This document shows positions 26,517-35,085 of a stretch of DNA of 64,000 nucleotides, in pieces. Each line of letters begins with the position of its first letter. The stretch's first letter is position 1. Source of the stretch: Allocoprobacillus sp002160865 (GTDB lineage Bacteria > Bacillota_I > Bacilli_A > Erysipelotrichales > Coprobacillaceae); assembly GCF_042850985.1 (NCBI RefSeq), contig NZ_AP031415.1, positions 310,001-374,000 of the forward strand. Reading direction: 5' to 3'. The notes below the pieces were generated by a model. The model was given only the letters and a program-made list of their open reading frames with translations. It made no database searches and had not been told where the DNA came from. The position numbers and the translations under genes are program-made.

Positions 26517-27437
26517 ATGGGAAATATTAAAATAAAAAAGATGGTGCAAGGTGCTATGCTATCAGCAATCTTTGGTGCTTTATCGATTTTTAATACGTAT
26601 ACAGGAAGTTTATTGGATATATTTATTTGTTATGCTATGGTTATACCTCTTGTATGGTATAGCTATCATTATTCCTTACAGGATAGTTTGATAGTCGCTT
26701 TTGTATCTATGCTTATTATTATCATAACTGGTTTACCTTTTTTTGCAATTTCAGCCTTTTCATCTTGTCTGATTGGTTTGTTTTTAGGACAAGCTTTAAA
26801 GCGTCACGCTTCTCGAGGCGCTTTGTTGTTAGGTACTTTATTTTTAACTTTTTTAAACAATGTTTTGCTTTATGAAGTTTTTGCCGGTTTATTAGGAATG
26901 GATTTAATAGCGGAAATGAAAGAAATGTATATTATGATGCAAGATATAATCCCCTCTTTATCACAAAGTATTTCCTTGACTTCTTTTCTTTCTTTAGCAC
27001 CTTTACTACTATTAATCATGTCAATATTAGAAATGTATGTTATTCTTCTTTTTTGTCAAATGGTTTTATCACGATTGGATATTTCTTTTCCATCTTCATT
27101 TCATATTGCATATATGCATATCAATAGAATAATAGGGTGGCTTGTCTTATTTTTGTGGATATTCAGTTATTGTTTGCAAAATATTTTTCATTTCCATTTT
27201 TTATATTTCACATATATTCAATTAATGAGTTCATTGGTGTTTGCAGTAGAAGGCATTGCTTTTTTATCTTGGTTATTGATTTTATATCAAAAACCACGTG
27301 GTATTATTTTAGTTATGCTTGGTTTTTTAATACCATTTGTTTTACCGGTTTATATTGTCATAGGAATCATAGATATATTTAGTGATTTAAGAGAAAAACT
27401 ATTGTATAATAAACATAATAGACAAGGAGGGGTATAA
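26517..27437 (+). CDS. YybS-like DUF2232 membrane protein
   Basis: A 306-residue membrane protein with about eight hydrophobic segments and a short basic start. Its place directly before gdpP, rplI and dnaB is the conserved gram-positive arrangement for YybS (DUF2232). The segment LSAIFGALSIFNTYTGSLLD resembles the start of that family. Function is unknown; the conserved neighbourhood suggests a role linked to membrane or c-di-AMP physiology. It overlaps the gdpP start by one base (TAATG). Confidence 0.88.
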   Translation: MGNIKIKKMVQGAMLSAIFGALSIFNTYTGSLLDIFICYAMVIPLVWYSYHYSLQDSLIVAFVSMLIIIITGLPFFAISAFSSCLIGLFLGQALKRHASRGALLLGTLFLTFLNNVLLYEVFAGLLGMDLIAEMKEMYIMMQDIIPSLSQSISLTSFLSLAPLLLLIMSILEMYVILLFCQMVLSRLDISFPSSFHIAYMHINRIIGWLVLFLWIFSYCLQNIFHFHFLYFTYIQLMSSLVFAVEGIAFLSWLLILYQKPRGIILVMLGFLIPFVLPVYIVIGIIDIFSDLREKLLYNKHNRQGGV

Positions 27438-29401
27438 TGACAAGAAAAATGATACAGATTAGAAATCTCATTATGGCCATACTGGTTGGAGAATGTGCTT
27501 TATTATTTGGATTATATCTTTTGTTGAATACTTCAATCTTGTTGACGTTTAGTGTGTATGCTTTAATTAAAAATATAATTATTTTTACTATTATTGTTTA
27601 TATATCTTATATATTAGAAAATAATCATTTAAGTGTAGAAGAAGTTTTAAATAAGGATGCTAAAAATGCTTTTCTTTTTGGTGGGATTGCTTTAATTCAA
27701 TATGATGAAAATAGAAATATTGTATGGACGAGTGATTTATTAAAGGCTATGAATATTAATGTTGTGGGGGTAAAGTTATTAGAATGGCAACCTCATTTAG
27801 CTAGTCTTTTTGATGATGAAGATGTTAAAGTCATTGATATTAAGGGGAAGAAATTTGAAGCCTATAATAGCCAAGAAACAAAATTGATTTATTTAAAAGA
27901 TGTCACACAACTGTTATCGTTGCAACAGGATTATTTAGATCAACAAGTCTGTATGGCCTACATTACCATAGATAATTATGAAGAAACATTAGAAAATGCA
28001 GATGAACCAAAGATGGCTTTAATACAATCACGTTCTCGTCAAGTGATTGTCGATTGGGCTTATTCTAATGGGATTATTATTAGACGTTTTAAATCTGGTG
28101 GATATCTGGCTTTCTTTAATGAACGTATTTATCGTAAACAAGTTGAAAATAAGTTTGCAATTTTAGATACTTTTAAAGAAATGTCTAAGGAATTAGATGA
28201 AGTCATGACTTTGAGTATTGGAATTGGGAAAGATTCCCGTGTTTTAAGAGAACTGGATGAAATGGCTTCTGCTGCTTTAAACTTAACTTATTCACGTGGT
28301 GGTGATCAAGTTGCGATTAAATCGGGTGAAGATAAGAAAGTGAGATTTTTTGGTGGTAACAGTGATACATTTGAAAAGAGCAGTAAGGTTCGTGCCAGAG
28401 TTATTGCTCAATCTTTAGCTGGACTGATTAAAAATGCTGGACAAGTTCTTGTGATGGGACATAAAAATTCTGATTTAGATTCTTTTGGGGCTTCGATTGG
28501 TGTAGCTAAAATTGCGATGGCATATGGGAAAAAGGCAAATGTGATTATTGATTTTGATTCGATTGAAAAGAAAACAAAAGAAGTTGCTGTGGTGGTAAAG
28601 GCTGATCAACGTTATAAAGGATTATTAATATCAGCTAATGAAGCAATGGAAAATATTAATAAAAATACTTTATTGATTGTGGTAGATAATCATAAATCAA
28701 GTTTAGCTCTTTCTAAACCTTTGCTTGATCGTGTAAAAAATAAGGTCATTATTGATCATCATCGTCGAGGAGAAGAATTTATTGAGGCTCCCGTATTAAC
28801 ATATCTGGAACCGGCTTCTTCTAGTACCGTAGAATTAGTGATTGAGCTTTGTGATTATCAGAATGTGGATTTGAAAATCAATGAGCTAGATGCTACAATA
28901 ATGTATGCAGGTATGCTTGTTGATACCAACAATTTTAAACAGCGTGTCGGTGTTAGAACATTCCAATCAGCGGCTCATTTAAAAGAGCTACAGGCGAATG
29001 TTCCAATGGCTTATGAGTTTATTAAAGACTCTTATCAAGAAACCTTGCAACGTTTATCTATTACGCAAACTGCTTATCAATTTAATCCTCAAATCTTAAT
29101 TGCCTGTGGACAGGAAAGTGAGGAATACACACGTAGTTTACTGGCAAAATCAAGTAATGCACTATTGGAGATTAGTGGGATTAAAGCAAGTTTTTCGATT
29201 GGAAAGGTATCAAAAACAACGGTGGCCATTAGTGCTAGAAGTACAAAAGATATTAATGTACAAGTGATTATGGAAGCAATGGATGGTGGAGGTCATTTTA
29301 GTATGGCTGCGGCTCAATTTGAAGATCAGTCCATTGAACAAGTGCGATTGTTATTGGAAGAAAAAATACAGGAATATTTAGATGATAGAGGTGAAGCATA
29401 A
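27437..29401 (+). CDS. gdpP: Cyclic-di-AMP phosphodiesterase GdpP
   Basis: A 654-residue protein with the full GdpP architecture: two N-terminal transmembrane segments (about residues 10-60), a PAS-like region, a degenerate GGDEF domain, and C-terminal DHH and DHHA1 domains. DHH-type motifs are visible in VMGHKNSDLDSFGASIGVA and in KVIIDHHRRGEEF, and the DHHA1 glycine motif is MDGGGHFSMAAAQF. It hydrolyses c-di-AMP to pApA and affects cell wall stress and osmolyte control. Its stop overlaps the rplI start, as in related genomes. Confidence 0.95.
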   Translation: MTRKMIQIRNLIMAILVGECALLFGLYLLLNTSILLTFSVYALIKNIIIFTIIVYISYILENNHLSVEEVLNKDAKNAFLFGGIALIQYDENRNIVWTSDLLKAMNINVVGVKLLEWQPHLASLFDDEDVKVIDIKGKKFEAYNSQETKLIYLKDVTQLLSLQQDYLDQQVCMAYITIDNYEETLENADEPKMALIQSRSRQVIVDWAYSNGIIIRRFKSGGYLAFFNERIYRKQVENKFAILDTFKEMSKELDEVMTLSIGIGKDSRVLRELDEMASAALNLTYSRGGDQVAIKSGEDKKVRFFGGNSDTFEKSSKVRARVIAQSLAGLIKNAGQVLVMGHKNSDLDSFGASIGVAKIAMAYGKKANVIIDFDSIEKKTKEVAVVVKADQRYKGLLISANEAMENINKNTLLIVVDNHKSSLALSKPLLDRVKNKVIIDHHRRGEEFIEAPVLTYLEPASSSTVELVIELCDYQNVDLKINELDATIMYAGMLVDTNNFKQRVGVRTFQSAAHLKELQANVPMAYEFIKDSYQETLQRLSITQTAYQFNPQILIACGQESEEYTRSLLAKSSNALLEISGIKASFSIGKVSKTTVAISARSTKDINVQVIMEAMDGGGHFSMAAAQFEDQSIEQVRLLLEEKIQEYLDDRGEA

Positions 29402-29847
29402 TGAAAGTGATTTTATTACAGGATGTTAAAAAATTAGGAAAGAAAAATGATATTGTGAAGGTGGCAGATGGATATGGTCAAAATTATTTGATTAAAAATC
29501 ATTTAGCCATTTTAGCAACTGAACATGGAAAAGAAATGGTTGCTCAAACAAAAGAAAAAGAAAGATTACAGGAATTAGAAAATAAGAAAAATGCTGAAGC
29601 ATTAAAAGAAAAGATTGAAAGTTTGACTTTGGAATTTCAATTATCTTCTGGTAAAGATGGAAAAACTTTTGGAAGTATTTCAACAAAAAATGTGGTTGAA
29701 GAATTATCTAAAAAATATGATATTAAGGTGGATAAGAGAAAATTTATTAATGCTAGACCAATTCAGGCATTAGGTTATACAAATTTAAAGATTGAATTAT
29801 ATAAAGGTGTTATTGCAACTATTAAGGTACATTTATCTGAAAAATAA
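29401..29847 (+). CDS. rplI: 50S ribosomal protein L9
   Basis: A 148-residue L9 of normal length. The N-terminal domain reads MKVILLQDVKKLGKKNDIVKV, followed by DGYGQNYLIKNHLAI, then the long connecting helix (residues 42-75) and the C-terminal globular domain GKDGKTFGSISTKNVVEEL. Its start overlaps the gdpP stop by one base. It belongs to the yybS-gdpP-rplI-dnaB operon. Confidence 0.98.
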   Translation: MKVILLQDVKKLGKKNDIVKVADGYGQNYLIKNHLAILATEHGKEMVAQTKEKERLQELENKKNAEALKEKIESLTLEFQLSSGKDGKTFGSISTKNVVEELSKKYDIKVDKRKFINARPIQALGYTNLKIELYKGVIATIKVHLSEK

Positions 29848-29861
29848 GGAGGAATCATATA

Positions 29862-31232
29862 ATGGCTAGAGAATATCCCCATGATCTTGTGGCTGAAAGA
29901 TCGTTATTAGGTTCTATGTTAATATCAAGTGATATATGTCAAAATATTTTATCTCTAGCTTCAAAGGATGATTTTTATTTGGATAGTCATCGTATTATTT
30001 TTGAGGCTATGCAAAACATTTATAATGAAAATAAGCCGGTTGATGTAACGACAGTCACGTCTTATCTGATAGATAAAAAATTATTGGATAAAACAGGTGG
30101 AGTGGAATACTTACTGGAATTAAGTGAATCAGTTCCAACTACGGCTCATAGTGAACATTATTTGAGAACACTAAATGAAAAATCTTTATTGAGAAGACTG
30201 ATTAAAGAGTCAACACAAATCATTGAAAGAGCCTATGATGATGTAGGCAATATTAATGATTTTATTGGAGAAGTTGAAAAAGATTTTTTAAATGTCACAA
30301 GAGATCGTAATGCTGGAGAATTTCAAAATGTAAAATCTGTGATTCAAAAAGTGACTGATCGTTTGGTGATGTTACAAAAAGCAGATGGAAAAATATCTGG
30401 TGTTAAAACTGGATATTATGATTTGGATAAATTGACATCGGGTTTTCAAAAAGGTGACTTAATTATCTTGGCTGCCCGTCCATCCGTTGGAAAAACAGCT
30501 TTTGCTTTAAATGTGGCTTATAATGTATCTTATAAATCAGATGAAGCAGTGGCTATCTTTTCATTGGAAATGCCTGCTGAACAGTTAATTCAGCGTATTA
30601 TTTGTTCTGCCGGAAGCTTAAAGGCTGAATCTTTGCGTTCAGGTTCTATTTTAAAAGAAAGTAGTGAAAGATATTATGCAGCGGCAGATAAGGTATCGAA
30701 ATGTAACCTATATATTGATGATACACCCGGTATTCGTGTTGGAGAAATTGCTGCCAAATGTCGTCGTTTAAAAAGAGAACAGGGCTTAAAGATGATTGTC
30801 ATTGACTATTTGCAGTTGATTTCTGGACCAGCGAATAGTCGTGAATCTAGACAACAGGAAGTTTCTGATATTTCAAGACAGTTAAAAATGATTGCCAGAG
30901 AGCTGGAAGTTCCAGTATTGGCTTTAAGTCAGTTATCACGTTCAGTTGAAAAACGTGATAATAAAAGACCGGTTTTATCAGACTTAAGAGAATCTGGAGC
31001 TATTGAACAGGATGCTGATATTGTTTCTTTTATTCATCGTGAAGATTATCAAGATCCAAAGAAAGAAGCAGAAACACAAGGAGCAACAGATATTATTATT
31101 GCTAAACATCGTAATGGGGCATTGGCTGATATACGATTGGTTTTCTTGAAACAATTTAGTAAATTTGCTAATCCTGCTAGAGCTGACCAACAGATTAACC
31201 CATTGGAAGGTGTTAAAGATTTAAGAACATGA
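29862..31232 (+). CDS. dnaB: Replicative DNA helicase DnaB
   Basis: A 456-residue replicative helicase (DnaC in Bacillus naming). The N-terminal domain reads EYPHDLVAERSLLGSML, Walker A is LAARPSVGKTAFALNVA, Walker B lies in MIVIDYLQLISG, and the arginine-rich segment LSRSVEKRDNKRPVLSDLRE is typical. No intein. AAGGAGG precedes the ATG, 14 bases after rplI. It closes the operon at a terminator. Confidence 0.98.
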   Translation: MAREYPHDLVAERSLLGSMLISSDICQNILSLASKDDFYLDSHRIIFEAMQNIYNENKPVDVTTVTSYLIDKKLLDKTGGVEYLLELSESVPTTAHSEHYLRTLNEKSLLRRLIKESTQIIERAYDDVGNINDFIGEVEKDFLNVTRDRNAGEFQNVKSVIQKVTDRLVMLQKADGKISGVKTGYYDLDKLTSGFQKGDLIILAARPSVGKTAFALNVAYNVSYKSDEAVAIFSLEMPAEQLIQRIICSAGSLKAESLRSGSILKESSERYYAAADKVSKCNLYIDDTPGIRVGEIAAKCRRLKREQGLKMIVIDYLQLISGPANSRESRQQEVSDISRQLKMIARELEVPVLALSQLSRSVEKRDNKRPVLSDLRESGAIEQDADIVSFIHREDYQDPKKEAETQGATDIIIAKHRNGALADIRLVFLKQFSKFANPARADQQINPLEGVKDLRT

Positions 31233-31256
31233 AAAGGAGTTAAAAGCTCCTTTTTA
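31232..31256 (+). terminator. Terminator of the yybS-gdpP-rplI-dnaB operon
   Basis: AAAAGGAG / CTCCTTTTT stem, 7-nt loop, overlapping the last base of dnaB. Confidence 0.8.
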
Positions 31257-31275
31257 TTCATAACGGAGGTATTTT

Positions 31276-31824
31276 ATGATTTTTAAATCAAAAAGATTAG
31301 TCTTAAGACATTGGAAAGAAAGGGATGCATTCAGCCTTTTTCAGTATGCAAAAGATGCAGATGTTGGATCTATGGCTGGCTGGATGCCTCATCAAAGTGT
31401 GGAAGAAAGTTTAGATGTGATTAGAAATATTTTCAATGGGAAAGAGTGTTATGCGATTTGTGAAATCAATAGTGATGAACCCATTGGATTAGTAGAATTA
31501 AAGCTTAACGGTCACACAGATAAAACACAAAGAGATGATGAATGTGAACTTGATTACTGGTTAGGAAAACCTTATTGAGGAAGGGGATATATGCCAGAGG
31601 CTGTAACAGAACTGATTCACCATGCCTTTGAAGATTTAAATATGGAAACAATCTGGTGTGGTTATTATGATGGAAATCATAAATCAAAAAGAGTGCAAGA
31701 AAAATGTGGATTTGTTTATCACCACAGTTGTCAGATATCTGTGTCTTTGCTTCATGAAGTGAGAACAGAACATGTCAATTATCTGAGCCAAACATCTTGG
31801 CAGAAGAAATATAAAGGTAAATAA
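31276..31824 (+). pseudogene. GNAT acetyltransferase interrupted by one in-frame TGA
   Basis: One frame of 182 codons reads as a complete RimJ/RimL-type N-acetyltransferase (KSKRLVLRHWKERDAFSLF at the start; WCGYYDGNHKSKRVQEKCGF at the end) except for a TGA at 31576-31578. The stop falls in YWLGKPY-stop-GRGYMPEAV, where the family has Trp (YWGRGYMTEA-like), so a TGG-to-TGA change is most likely. Upstream AACGGAGG is a good ribosome binding site. No frameshift is needed. Either a recent nonsense pseudogene or a sequencing error. Confidence 0.85.
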
Positions 31825-31847
31825 AAAAGTGATACATTATCACTTTT
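31825..31847. terminator. Bidirectional hairpin between convergent genes
   Basis: AAAAGTGATA / TATCACTTTT with a 3-nt loop, between the GNAT pseudogene and the minus-strand zinc-ribbon gene. Confidence 0.75.
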
Positions 31848-32232
31848 ATGTGCGTTTATCAAATTGTTGATGGCATGTAGGACAGGTAATAGTAATATTT
31901 CCTTTACCTTTAGGAACTCTTAAATACTGATGACAATGAGGGCATTTTAAATATTTATGTGTTTTACGATATTTCCATTTGTTTTTTTGACGATTAAAGA
32001 ATTTTCTAATTCCAGTTGTTTTTGATAAGAACCATTCATTTTCTGCCTGTCGTTTATAGATTTGTTTAGAGAACATTCTAAAAAGACTATAAATAATCAA
32101 AGCATAACATAAAAATCCAACATAAGGAACAAATAAGGAAATAACAAACAAAATAATATAACTGATAAACAAAAAGTTACCCAATTGATCGACACCATAT
32201 CTACCATACATAAAATTTCTTAACCAATTCAT
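31846..32232 (-). CDS. Membrane protein with C-terminal zinc ribbon, unknown function
   Basis: A 128-residue protein. Two transmembrane segments (about residues 18-55) are followed by a basic linker (FFNRQKNKWKYRKTHKYL) and a C-terminal four-cysteine zinc ribbon, CPHCHQYLRVPKG and CPTCHQQFDKR. AGGTGAT precedes the ATG at 32232; the GTG at 32241 lies within that ribosome binding site. Similar small proteins occur in Firmicutes without known function. Confidence 0.8.
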   Translation of the reverse strand: MNWLRNFMYGRYGVDQLGNFLFISYIILFVISLFVPYVGFLCYALIIYSLFRMFSKQIYKRQAENEWFLSKTTGIRKFFNRQKNKWKYRKTHKYLKCPHCHQYLRVPKGKGNITITCPTCHQQFDKRT

Positions 32233-32357
32233 TTTTATCACCTGTGCTTTATTATAAAGATGAATTATGAATGAAATATGTACTTCTATAATTTTATAAA
32301 TGATGTATAAATTTGTAGATATTTATAGTATAATAATTATTCGTGGAGGTTGAAATT

Positions 32358-32948
32358 ATGTATAATCAATATCGTGAAGGTTGGCTGGAAGTCATCTGTG
32401 GATGTATGTTTGCCGGAAAAACGGAAGAACTGATTCGTCGTATTAATGTTCTTTCTTATGCTAAAAAAAATATCATTGTTTTTAAACCGGCTATTGATAA
32501 TCGTTATTCTGAAAAGGAAATTGTTTCTCATGCTGGGACAAAAGTTCCTTGTATTGTGGTGAAAGATTCTAAGGAAATTTTAAAATATGTCAAACCTGAT
32601 ACAGAAGTGATTGCTGTTGATGAAGTCCAATTTTTTGATAGAGATATTGTTGATGTGTGTGAATATCTGGCAGATAAAGGATTACGTGTGATGGTGGCTG
32701 GATTGGATAAAGACTTCAGAGGTGAACCTTTTGGTGTTTTACCTGAATTGTTGACACGTGCTGAATTTGTAACAAAATTAACAGCTGTTTGTGCAAAATG
32801 TGGTGCTCCAGCAACACGTACGCAAAGACTTGTTGATGGACATCCTGCATCATTTGAAGATCCAATTGTTCTAGTAGGGGCAGTTGATCATTATGAACCA
32901 CGTTGTCGTCATTGTCATGAAATTTTAAATAAACCACATAAATTTTAA
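32358..32948 (+). CDS. tdk: Thymidine kinase (type II)
   Basis: A 196-residue type II thymidine kinase of normal length. The P-loop is EVICGCMFAGKTEELIRRI, the Walker B-like segment is VIAVDEVQFFD, and the zinc site is formed by CAKCG and CRHCH. It phosphorylates thymidine with ATP in salvage. I start at ATG 32358, eight bases after GGAGG; the GTG at 32343 overlaps that site. A strong terminator follows. Confidence 0.97.
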   Translation: MYNQYREGWLEVICGCMFAGKTEELIRRINVLSYAKKNIIVFKPAIDNRYSEKEIVSHAGTKVPCIVVKDSKEILKYVKPDTEVIAVDEVQFFDRDIVDVCEYLADKGLRVMVAGLDKDFRGEPFGVLPELLTRAEFVTKLTAVCAKCGAPATRTQRLVDGHPASFEDPIVLVGAVDHYEPRCRHCHEILNKPHKF

Positions 32949-33045
32949 AAGTTCATACTCAAGACATATTTCTCATATATATTAATAGTGTCGAAAGACA
33001 AATACGATAGTATTGATTCCCCTCAAATCTATCATATATCCCTAA

Positions 33046-33084
33046 GAAAGAGATGCAACCCCAAAGCATCTCTTTCACTTTTTT
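33046..33084 (+). terminator. Terminator downstream of tdk
   Basis: A perfect 11-bp stem (GAAAGAGATGC / GCATCTCTTTC), 9-nt loop, followed after two bases by six T. Confidence 0.85.
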
Positions 33085-33131
33085 GTATATTTTTTTGTTT
33101 GATGCATAATCATATATGAGGAGGGGTTCAT

Positions 33132-33437
33132 ATGGATTTATGTCATCAGGAAAATATATCTCAACTATCAAATCAAGAGTTATTCCAACAACATGATTAT
33201 ATTTGTTATTTAAGAGGAGATGGATGGCAAAAAACGCAACATTATGTTTTTGCATACCCTTATTTATATCTTTATACTTTCCATATGTATATTATTAAAG
33301 AAATAGAAAACAGAGGTTATAGTGTTAATCCCTTATGGAAAGATTCTTGTTATAGGGGGATTCATCGAGGTTATGAAATATCTTATGCCACATTTGATGA
33401 TATTGAAATACCTCAACATTTATATAAAGAAAATTAA
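33132..33437 (+). CDS. Pyrimidine-dimer glycosylase-like small protein (TIGR02328-type), divergent
   Basis: A 101-residue protein. The pattern LSNQELFQQHDYICYLRGDGW, then YVFAYPYLYLYTFHMYIIKEIENRGY and WKDSCYRGIHRGYE resembles the TIGR02328 group (related to endonuclease V / pyrimidine dimer glycosylase), in which LPRQQLLGQHRECCALRG-GW and NYRG occur. It is shorter and more divergent than usual, so activity is uncertain. AGGAGGGG precedes the ATG. Identification is from memory of the family pattern. Confidence 0.6.
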   Translation: MDLCHQENISQLSNQELFQQHDYICYLRGDGWQKTQHYVFAYPYLYLYTFHMYIIKEIENRGYSVNPLWKDSCYRGIHRGYEISYATFDDIEIPQHLYKEN

Positions 33438-33468
33438 AGAAAAATGAAATGTTCATATCTAATTCATA

Positions 33469-33500
33469 TTGACAAAGTATATTATGGGTGTAAAGATAAT
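33469..33500 (+). promoter_or_regulatory. Promoter with consensus -35 upstream of the HAD-treR unit
   Basis: TTGACA (33469-33474), then a -10-like AAAGAT or GATAAT. Transcripts from here would first meet the terminator at 33540, giving a short leader or small RNA. Confidence 0.4.
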
Positions 33501-33539
33501 AGAATTCATAAAAACTCCCTTTAAAATATGTGTTCTAGA

Positions 33540-33567
33540 AAGAATCAGGTTTCTGATTCTTTTTTCT
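33540..33567 (+). terminator. Terminator or attenuator before the phosphatase-treR unit
   Basis: AAGAATCAG / CTGATTCTT 9-bp stem with a 4-nt loop and TTTTTTC. It lies 40 bases before the HAD start, downstream of the TTGACA promoter. Confidence 0.7.
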
Positions 33568-33606
33568 TTTTGGAAATCATGTATAATAGATAATGGTGAT
33601 GATGAA

Positions 33607-34257
33607 ATGAAAAATATTTTATTTGATTTAGATGGAACTTTGACTGATCCTTTTTTAGGTATTACACACTCTGTTGCGTATAGTTTGAAATCTTTTGGTA
33701 TTGAGGTGCATGATTTAGAAACATTAAAGCCTTTTATTGGACCTCCTTTAGATGTGTCTTTTCAAGAATATTATCATATGGATGAAAAGCAAAGCTGGGA
33801 AGCTGTCGAAAAATATCGTGAATATTTTTCAACTAAAGGATTATTTGAAAATAAGGTGTATGATGGAATGGAAGAATTTTTACAATCCTTATCTGATAAA
33901 CATTTATATGTATGTACAAGTAAGCCTGAAGTCTTTGCTAGAAAAATTTTGGATCATTTCTCTTTGACTCCTTATTTTACAGAAATTTATGGAGCTAGTT
34001 TAGATGGAAAACTGAAAAATAAAGGAGATATTATTGCACTTTGTTTAAAGCAAGAGCATTTAAATAATCAAGATTGTATCATGGTAGGAGATCGTCAACA
34101 TGATATTGTTGGAGCACATCAAAATCATATACCATGTATTGGCGTTTTATATGGTTATGGAAATTTAGAGGAATTTCAACAATATCATTGTGATTATATT
34201 GTTGAAGATTTAAAGGAATTAAAAGAAATCATAGAGGAATGGGAAAATGTTAAGTAA
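33607..34257 (+). CDS. HAD-IA phosphatase (phosphoglycolate phosphatase-like)
   Basis: A 216-residue HAD hydrolase. Motif I is ILFDLDGTLTDPFLG, motif II lies in LYVCTSKPEVFA, motif III in LKNKGDIIALCL and motif IV in IMVGDRQHDIVGA. The open frame reaches further upstream, but ATG 33607 begins exactly at the conserved N-terminus. The stop overlaps the treR start by 11 bases, so it is coupled to the trehalose regulator. It might be beta-phosphoglucomutase- or phosphoglycolate phosphatase-like; the substrate is unknown. Confidence 0.9.
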   Translation: MKNILFDLDGTLTDPFLGITHSVAYSLKSFGIEVHDLETLKPFIGPPLDVSFQEYYHMDEKQSWEAVEKYREYFSTKGLFENKVYDGMEEFLQSLSDKHLYVCTSKPEVFARKILDHFSLTPYFTEIYGASLDGKLKNKGDIIALCLKQEHLNNQDCIMVGDRQHDIVGAHQNHIPCIGVLYGYGNLEEFQQYHCDYIVEDLKELKEIIEEWENVK

Positions 34258-34966
34258 ATATCTGCAAATTTATGAAGATTTGAAACAAAAAATTGAAAAG
34301 AAAGAAATTCCATCACATACTTTCTTACCAAGCGAAAATGAACTGATGACACTTTACCATTCATCACGAGATACTATACGTAAATCATTATCTCTTTTAC
34401 AACAAAATGGATATATTCATACATCTAAAGGGAAAGGTTCACTTGTTTTGGATCATGAAAAGATTGCTTTTCCAGTTGCCGGTTTAACAAGCTTTAAAGA
34501 ACTTTCACATACTTTACCGGGAGATGTAATGACTATTGTGCATTGTTTTGAAAAGATACCTGTGACAACTTATTTGAAAAAAGAACTTTATATGCAAAAA
34601 GGTGATGTTTATCATATCGAAAGAATTAGAGATATTGATGGGGAAAAAATTATCTTAGATATTGACTATATTAATGCTCAAGTCATACCTCATTTAACAA
34701 AAGAAATTGTTCAAGATTCTATTTATGAATATATTGAAAATGATTTGGGATTAAAAGTTTCTTTTGCAAAAAAAGAAATTACAGTCATTCAGGCAAGTGA
34801 TCAGGAAAAAGAATTATTAGATATGGATGGTTTTGATTTGCTTGTATGTGTGAAAAGTTATACCTATTTAGAAGATGCGACATTGTTTCAATACACGGAA
34901 TCAAAACATCGTCCAGATAAGTTTAGATTTGTTGAATTTGCCAGAAGATCACATATGGATTATTAG
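34247..34966 (+). CDS. treR: Trehalose operon repressor TreR (GntR family)
   Basis: A 239-residue GntR/HutC-type regulator. The wHTH reads FLPSENELMTLYHSSRDTIRKSL, then LQQNGYIHTSKGKGSLV; the C-terminal UTRA domain includes VYHIERIRDIDGEKIILDIDYI. In this family TreR represses the trehalose PTS and is induced by trehalose-6-phosphate. Its gene lies immediately upstream of treP and treC, whose promoter has two identical palindromes. Overlaps the upstream HAD gene. Confidence 0.92.
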   Translation: MLSKYLQIYEDLKQKIEKKEIPSHTFLPSENELMTLYHSSRDTIRKSLSLLQQNGYIHTSKGKGSLVLDHEKIAFPVAGLTSFKELSHTLPGDVMTIVHCFEKIPVTTYLKKELYMQKGDVYHIERIRDIDGEKIILDIDYINAQVIPHLTKEIVQDSIYEYIENDLGLKVSFAKKEITVIQASDQEKELLDMDGFDLLVCVKSYTYLEDATLFQYTESKHRPDKFRFVEFARRSHMDY

Positions 34967-34988
34967 ACACGTCATGTGTCTATTTTTT
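34965..34988 (+). terminator. Terminator between treR and treP
   Basis: AGACAC / GTGTCT stem with a 5-nt loop and seven T; it overlaps the treR stop. Confidence 0.75.
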
Positions 34989-35011
34989 TGTGGAAAAATC
35001 ATATTTTCTTA

Positions 35012-35068
35012 TTGACAAAGATGTACGTACAAGTTAAAATGTAAGCGAAAACAAAACATGTACGTACA
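35012..35068 (+). promoter_or_regulatory. treP promoter with paired TreR operators and a CcpA cre site
   Basis: TTGACA (35012-35017), 17 bases, TAAAAT (35035-35040) form a good promoter. The 10-bp palindrome TGTACGTACA occurs twice, in the spacer (35022-35031) and downstream (35059-35068), with centres 37 bp apart. ATGTAAGCGAAAACA at 35039-35053 matches the cre consensus (WTGNAANCGNWNNCW) at every position and overlaps the -10 and start. This fits TreR repression plus catabolite repression. Confidence 0.85.
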
Positions 35069-35085
35069 GGATAAGGAGAGAAAAA

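Noticed and set aside
31276..31824. TGA read as tryptophan (code reassignment)
   Set aside because: TGA ends several intact genes in the window, including dnaB (31230-31232) and the NUDIX gene, so it is a true stop here.
32959..33255. Minus-strand 98-codon frame
   Set aside because: It runs through the tdk terminator and opposite the glycosylase-like gene, whose plus-strand start has AGGAGGGG.
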